Below are positions 9,505 through 12,500 of a DNA stretch of 12,500 nt, in pieces. Each line of letters opens with the position of its first letter. The stretch's first letter is position 1. The notes below the pieces were generated by a model. That model was not told where the DNA came from and did no database searches. It saw only the letters and a list, made by a program, of their open reading frames with translations. A program made the translations under genes and the position numbers. This DNA comes from Dorea longicatena (GTDB lineage: Bacteria > Bacillota > Clostridia > Lachnospirales > Lachnospiraceae), in the NCBI RefSeq assembly GCF_025150085.1, contig NZ_CP102280.1, positions 1 to 12,500 of the forward strand, in the 5' to 3' direction.

Positions 9505-10347
9505 ATGAGAATAATTAATGTAAATACGATCACACAGAATATAAAAGATATGTGCATAAAAGCAAATCATTTTCTGGCAGAGGATATGGATCAGGCGATG
9601 AAGCATGCGTTGGATACAGAACAGTCTCCTCTTGGACGCCAGATTTTAGATCAGCTGCAGGATAATTTAAAGATTGCAGCCGAAGATATGATTCCAATCT
9701 GTCAGGATACAGGTATGGCAGTCGTATTTCTGAAAGTTGGTCAGGATGTACATTTTGAAGGAGGCAGCCTGGAAGATGCCGTGAACGAAGGTGTACGCCA
9801 GGGATATGTGGAAGGTTTCCTTAGAAAATCAGTTGTAGGAGATCCGATCATTCGCGAAAATACAAAAGATAACACACCGGCAGTCATACATTACAGTATT
9901 GTTCCGGGAGATAAAGTAGAGATAAAAGTTGCTCCGAAAGGATTCGGAAGTGAAAATATGAGTCGTGTATTTATGCTGAAACCGGCAGACGGAATTGAAG
10001 GTGTAAAGAATGCAATTCTTACAGCAGTCAGGGATGCAGGCCCAAATGCCTGTCCGCCAATGGTAGTCGGAGTCGGTATAGGTGGAACATTTGAAAAATG
10101 TGCACTGATGGCAAAAGAAGCACTTACAAGAGAGGCAGGATCACACTCTGAGATCCCATGGGTTAAAGATCTGGAGGAAGAAATGCTGGATACAGTTAAT
10201 AAACTTGGAATCGGCCCGGGCGGACTTGGCGGAACGACAACCGCATTAGCAGTTAATGTGAATACTTACCCGACGCATATTGCAGGACTTCCTGTAGCGG
10301 TCAATATCTGTTGTCATGTAAATCGCCATATTATCAGGGAGGTGTAA
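9505..10347 (+). CDS. Fumarate hydratase class I, alpha subunit (TtdA/FumA-type)
   Basis: This is the [4Fe-4S] subunit of a two-subunit class I hydro-lyase, which reversibly interconverts fumarate and L-malate (or, in relatives, dehydrates tartrate). The 280 aa match the alpha/N-terminal part of E. coli FumA/TtdA. Likely cluster ligands are Cys66 in PICQDTG, Cys183 in GPNACPP, and one of Cys269/270 in NICCHVNRH. Other family segments are APKGFGSEN (143-151), VGVGIGG (188-194) and GPGGLGGTTTALAV (237-250). GGAGG at 9494-9498 is 6 nt before the ATG. The beta subunit gene starts 5 nt after the stop, so the two are certainly co-translated. Fumarase is more likely than tartrate dehydratase given the absence of a tartrate transporter or regulator nearby, but sequence alone does not settle the substrate. 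Such enzymes are oxygen-sensitive, fitting a strict anaerobe. Confidence 0.93.
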   Translation: MRIINVNTITQNIKDMCIKANHFLAEDMDQAMKHALDTEQSPLGRQILDQLQDNLKIAAEDMIPICQDTGMAVVFLKVGQDVHFEGGSLEDAVNEGVRQGYVEGFLRKSVVGDPIIRENTKDNTPAVIHYSIVPGDKVEIKVAPKGFGSENMSRVFMLKPADGIEGVKNAILTAVRDAGPNACPPMVVGVGIGGTFEKCALMAKEALTREAGSHSEIPWVKDLEEEMLDTVNKLGIGPGGLGGTTTALAVNVNTYPTHIAGLPVAVNICCHVNRHIIREV

Positions 10348-10352
10348 ATACT

Positions 10353-10904
10353 ATGGAAAAGCATATCACAGCACCTATTACAAAAGAAACAGCAAAATCT
10401 CTTCACGCTGGAGATTATGTATATGTCACCGGAACTATTTATACTGCCAGAGATGCAGCACATAAGCGGATGGACGAAGCATTGGACAGAGGCGAAGAAT
10501 TACCAATTGATATCAAAAATCAGGCAATTTATTATATGGGACCATCTCCTGCAAGAGAGGGGCGTCCAATAGGATCTGCCGGACCGACAACCGCCAGCCG
10601 TATGGACAAATATGCACCACGTCTTCTTGATCTTGGACAGACAGCAATGATCGGAAAAGGAAAAAGAAGTCAGGCGGTAATCGATGCTGTTGTGCGCAAT
10701 GGGTGTGTATATCTTGCGGCAATCGGAGGAGCTGGTGCCTTATTGTCCAAATGTATAAAATCATCAGAGGTTGTTGCATATGAAGATCTTGGAACGGAAG
10801 CTATCCGTAAACTTCAGGTAGAGAATCTTCCGGTTATCGTAGTAATTGACAGCGAAGGTAACAATCTGTATGAGACAGCAATCAGGGAGTACAAAAAGAT
10901 ATGA
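10353..10904 (+). CDS. Fumarate hydratase class I, beta subunit (TtdB/FumA C-terminal type)
   Basis: This 183-aa subunit completes the class I hydro-lyase and matches the C-terminal swivelling domain of E. coli FumA. Conserved segments are TARDAAHKR (31-39), YYMGPSP (60-66), GPTTASRMD (77-85), IGKGKRS (100-106) and the AAIGGAGAL stretch (about 123-131). These belong to the part of the enzyme that contributes basic and hydroxyl residues to substrate binding (family knowledge). The frame extends to an ATG at 10311 inside the alpha gene, but AGGGAGG (10336-10342) lies 10 nt before ATG 10353 and MEKHITAP is the typical opening, so I choose 10353. Its TGA overlaps the ATG of the acyltransferase gene, so all three genes form one operon. 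Confidence 0.93.
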   Translation: MEKHITAPITKETAKSLHAGDYVYVTGTIYTARDAAHKRMDEALDRGEELPIDIKNQAIYYMGPSPAREGRPIGSAGPTTASRMDKYAPRLLDLGQTAMIGKGKRSQAVIDAVVRNGCVYLAAIGGAGALLSKCIKSSEVVAYEDLGTEAIRKLQVENLPVIVVIDSEGNNLYETAIREYKKI

Positions 10905-11611
10905 GAAGAATTCTTCTGATGGTTATAAGAAATATTTTGTTTGTGCCGGTTTATTGGTACAAATTATGTTATCATGCAAGACATGTTGAAAAGTATACAG
11001 AGGAAGAACACTATGAATTATTAAGATACATAGATCATCGTGCCAATACTTCGGGAAATATTAATATTAAAGTATATGGACAGGAGAACATCCCGGATGA
11101 TAATGGATTCATGTTCTATCCAAATCATCAGGGACTTTATGATGTACTTGCGATTATGGAAGCGTGTCCAAGACCATTTTCGGTAGTTGCTAAAAAAGAA
11201 GTGGCTAATGTTCCATTTCTTAAACAGGTTTTTGAGTGTATGAAGGCTTACATGATTGACAGAGAGGATGTCCGTCAGTCTTTACAGGTAATTGTTAATG
11301 TAAGCAATGATGTAAAAGCGGGAAAGAACTTTCTTATCTTTCCGGAAGGTACAAGATCTAAAAAAGGTAATCAGGTACAGGAATTCAAAGGCGGAAGTTT
11401 CAAAGCGGCAACCAGGGCAAAATGTCCGATCGTGCCAGTTGCGCTGGTTAATTGTTTTGTGCCATTTGATTCCAAGACAACAGAACAAGTGGATGTACAG
11501 GTGCATTTCTTAAAACCATTACTTTATGATGAATATAAAGATATGAAAACAACAGAAATAGCAGCCATAGTGAAAGAAAGAATACAATGTACGATTAACA
11601 GTAGTCTTTAG
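10901..11611 (+). CDS. plsC: 1-acyl-sn-glycerol-3-phosphate acyltransferase (PlsC type)
   Basis: This membrane-associated acyltransferase probably adds the second fatty acyl chain to lysophosphatidic acid, making phosphatidic acid for phospholipid synthesis. The protein is 236 aa, typical of the family. A hydrophobic segment lies at about residues 4-19, followed by the PlsC domain. Motif I is NHQGLYD (75-81, with the catalytic His76 and Asp81). The KAYMIDRED stretch (115-123) fits motif II, FPEGTRS (147-153) is motif III, and CPIVPVAL (175-182) is motif IV. The ATG overlaps the stop of the preceding gene as ATGA, and the ribosome-binding site AGGGAG (10884-10889) is inside that gene, so translation is coupled. 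No biochemical link between a fumarase and an acyltransferase is obvious; they may share a promoter for convenience. The exact acceptor lipid is inferred from the family. Confidence 0.9.
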   Translation: MRRILLMVIRNILFVPVYWYKLCYHARHVEKYTEEEHYELLRYIDHRANTSGNINIKVYGQENIPDDNGFMFYPNHQGLYDVLAIMEACPRPFSVVAKKEVANVPFLKQVFECMKAYMIDREDVRQSLQVIVNVSNDVKAGKNFLIFPEGTRSKKGNQVQEFKGGSFKAATRAKCPIVPVALVNCFVPFDSKTTEQVDVQVHFLKPLLYDEYKDMKTTEIAAIVKERIQCTINSSL

Positions 11612-11632
11612 ATCTTTAGAATAAAGAAAATA

Positions 11633-11659
11633 GGCATATATATAATGTAAATATATGCC
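11633..11659. repeat. Hairpin after plsC, possible weak terminator
   Basis: GGCATATAT (11633-11641) pairs with ATATATGCC (11651-11659) around a 9-nt loop, 21 bp after the plsC stop. No T-run follows on the + strand, so it is a poor intrinsic terminator. It may stabilise the 3' end of the mRNA. No better terminator is visible for the operon before the tRNA promoter. Confidence 0.4.
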
Positions 11660-11694
11660 AGTAAAGAAAATATTAGAAAAATGCGAAAAAGTAA

Positions 11695-11723
11695 TTGACA
11701 TACGTAGAAAGGCTTGATATAAT
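11695..11723 (+). promoter_or_regulatory. Consensus sigma-A promoter for tRNA-Ser
   Basis: TTGACA (11695-11700) and TATAAT (11718-11723) are both perfect and exactly 17 bp apart. The predicted start near 11730 is only about 4 nt before the mature tRNA, giving a very short 5' leader for RNase P to remove. Confidence 0.92.
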
Positions 11724-11733
11724 AACTTTCGCT

Positions 11734-11821
11734 GGAGAAATACTCAAGAGGCTGAAGAGGCGCCCCTGCTAAGGGTGTAGGTCGGGTAACCGGCGCGAGG
11801 GTTCAAATCCCTCTTTCTCCG
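11734..11821 (+). tRNA. tRNA-Ser (anticodon GCU)
   Basis: This 88-nt class II tRNA has a perfect 7-bp acceptor stem (GGAGAAA 11734-11740 with TTTCTCC 11814-11820) and G as the discriminator base. The anticodon loop CTGCTAA gives GCT at 11768-11770, which reads AGC/AGU serine codons. The anticodon stem 11761-11765/11773-11777 has one G-U pair. A long variable arm GTCGG-GTAA-CCGGC (11781-11794) and a T arm GAGGG-TTCAAAT-CCCTC confirm a serine-type tRNA. CCA is not encoded (GTTA follows), so it must be added by CCA-transferase. It has its own promoter and terminator and is not part of the rRNA transcript. Confidence 0.97.
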
Positions 11822-11834
11822 TTAGGTCAGTGAG

Positions 11835-11868
11835 AACTGTCTGAAACGAGCTTTCAGATAGTTTTTTT
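11835..11868 (+). terminator. Rho-independent terminator after tRNA-Ser
   Basis: A 12-bp stem (11835-11846 with 11852-11863, one G-U pair) with the loop CGAGC runs into seven Ts (11862-11868). It ends the tRNA-Ser transcript and insulates it from the rRNA promoters that follow. Confidence 0.92.
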
Positions 11869-11931
11869 ACGGCCATATATGATACTGGGAAATGTATTTA
11901 AAAGGAAAAATAAAAAAGATGAAAAAACATC

Positions 11932-11960
11932 TTGACAGTCTATAAAATACATGGTATTAT
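11932..11960 (+). promoter_or_regulatory. rRNA operon promoter P1
   Basis: TTGACA (11932-11937) and TATTAT (11955-11960) are 17 bp apart, with an A-rich tract upstream (11897-11928) that could act as an UP element. The predicted start is G at 11967, in CAAGCT. Confidence 0.85.
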
Positions 11961-12031
11961 ATACAAGCTTTCGCAAACAAATTATTTAAAAGATTTGTAA
12001 AAAGAAAGCAAAAAATAAATTAAAAAAGTTC

Positions 12032-12060
12032 TTGACAAACAGTTGAGAGTGTGATATACT
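12032..12060 (+). promoter_or_regulatory. rRNA operon promoter P2
   Basis: TTGACA (12032-12037) and TATACT (12055-12060) are 17 bp apart, again with A-rich sequence upstream. The whole arrangement is offset from P1 by exactly 100 bp. The predicted start is G at 12067 in the same CAAGCT context. Confidence 0.88.
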
Positions 12061-12066
12061 AAACAA

Positions 12067-12261
12067 GCTGTTGAACAAGAAACAACAAAGAACCTTGATA
12101 ATTAAACAATAGACAACAACCCTGAAAATTCTAAAGAGAATTATTCAGAACAGACATTTAATGTCGAACCTTAAAACAGTAAAGGGGATAAGAAAGCTAG
12201 TAGTTTTCTTGAACTGGAACGAACTTGATTTTAAGTCCGAGTCAAATCGGAATTAAAAATT
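12067..12261 (+). other. rRNA leader with boxA-like element and stacked hairpins
   Basis: This is the transcribed leader between P2 and 16S rRNA, with no gene. AGAACCTTGATAATTAAACA (12089-12108) resembles the boxA-type antitermination region of Firmicutes rRNA leaders. Hairpins follow: 12122-12148 (11 bp with one bulged A, loop AAAG), 12153-12165 (GACAT/ATGTC), 12190-12210 (8 bp with one G-U) and 12236-12251 (TCCGA/TCGGA). Some of the sequence probably pairs with the region beyond 16S to form the RNase III processing stem, which cannot be checked because that region is outside the window. Confidence 0.6.

Positions 12262-12500
<239 letters not shown>

Noticed and set aside
9551..9559. TGTGCATAA DnaA-box match inside the fumarase alpha gene
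   Set aside because: Isolated, within coding sequence and far from the origin cluster; most likely chance.

Overview
The window is a chromosomal replication-origin region from a low-GC Firmicute. The partial 16S rRNA at the right end, the protein sequences and the gene order point to family Lachnospiraceae (Clostridia). The 16S V1-V2 text looks Dorea/Mediterraneibacter-like to me from memory, but genus cannot be fixed without a database comparison.

Layout. Positions 1-8859 hold the classic origin block on the + strand: dnaA, an intergenic oriC with DnaA boxes and an AT-rich stretch, dnaN, a small S4-domain RNA-binding protein (YaaA type), recF, gyrB and gyrA. These supply the initiator, sliding clamp, gap-repair mediator and DNA gyrase. 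A near-consensus promoter in the dnaN-yaaA spacer probably drives yaaA-recF-gyrB-gyrA, and recF starts with TTG inside the end of yaaA. gyrA ends at a strong hairpin terminator, which also serves a converging minus-strand gene for a nine-cysteine C_GCAxxG_C_C-family protein. That is the only gene here opposed to the rightward fork. Its promoter lies back-to-back with the promoter of a + strand operon encoding the two subunits of a class I [4Fe-4S] fumarase-type hydro-lyase and a PlsC-type lysophosphatidate acyltransferase.

The last 900 bases hold stable RNA genes: a tRNA-Ser(GCU) with a perfect consensus promoter and its own terminator, then an rrn operon start with two tandem promoters exactly 100 bp apart, a structured leader and the first ~239 nt of 16S rRNA. 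Rightward transcription of rRNA and replication genes matches the expected direction of the fork leaving oriC.

No mobile element, CRISPR array, prophage or defence system is visible. I found no evidence for a novel multi-gene system. The points worth a second look are mostly regulatory: a DnaA box overlapping the dnaN ribosome-binding site, a second box near the recF-gyr promoter, a palindrome between the gyrA Shine-Dalgarno and its start, overlapping divergent -35 boxes, the duplicated rrn promoters, and glycine at the GyrA position equivalent to E. coli Asp87.
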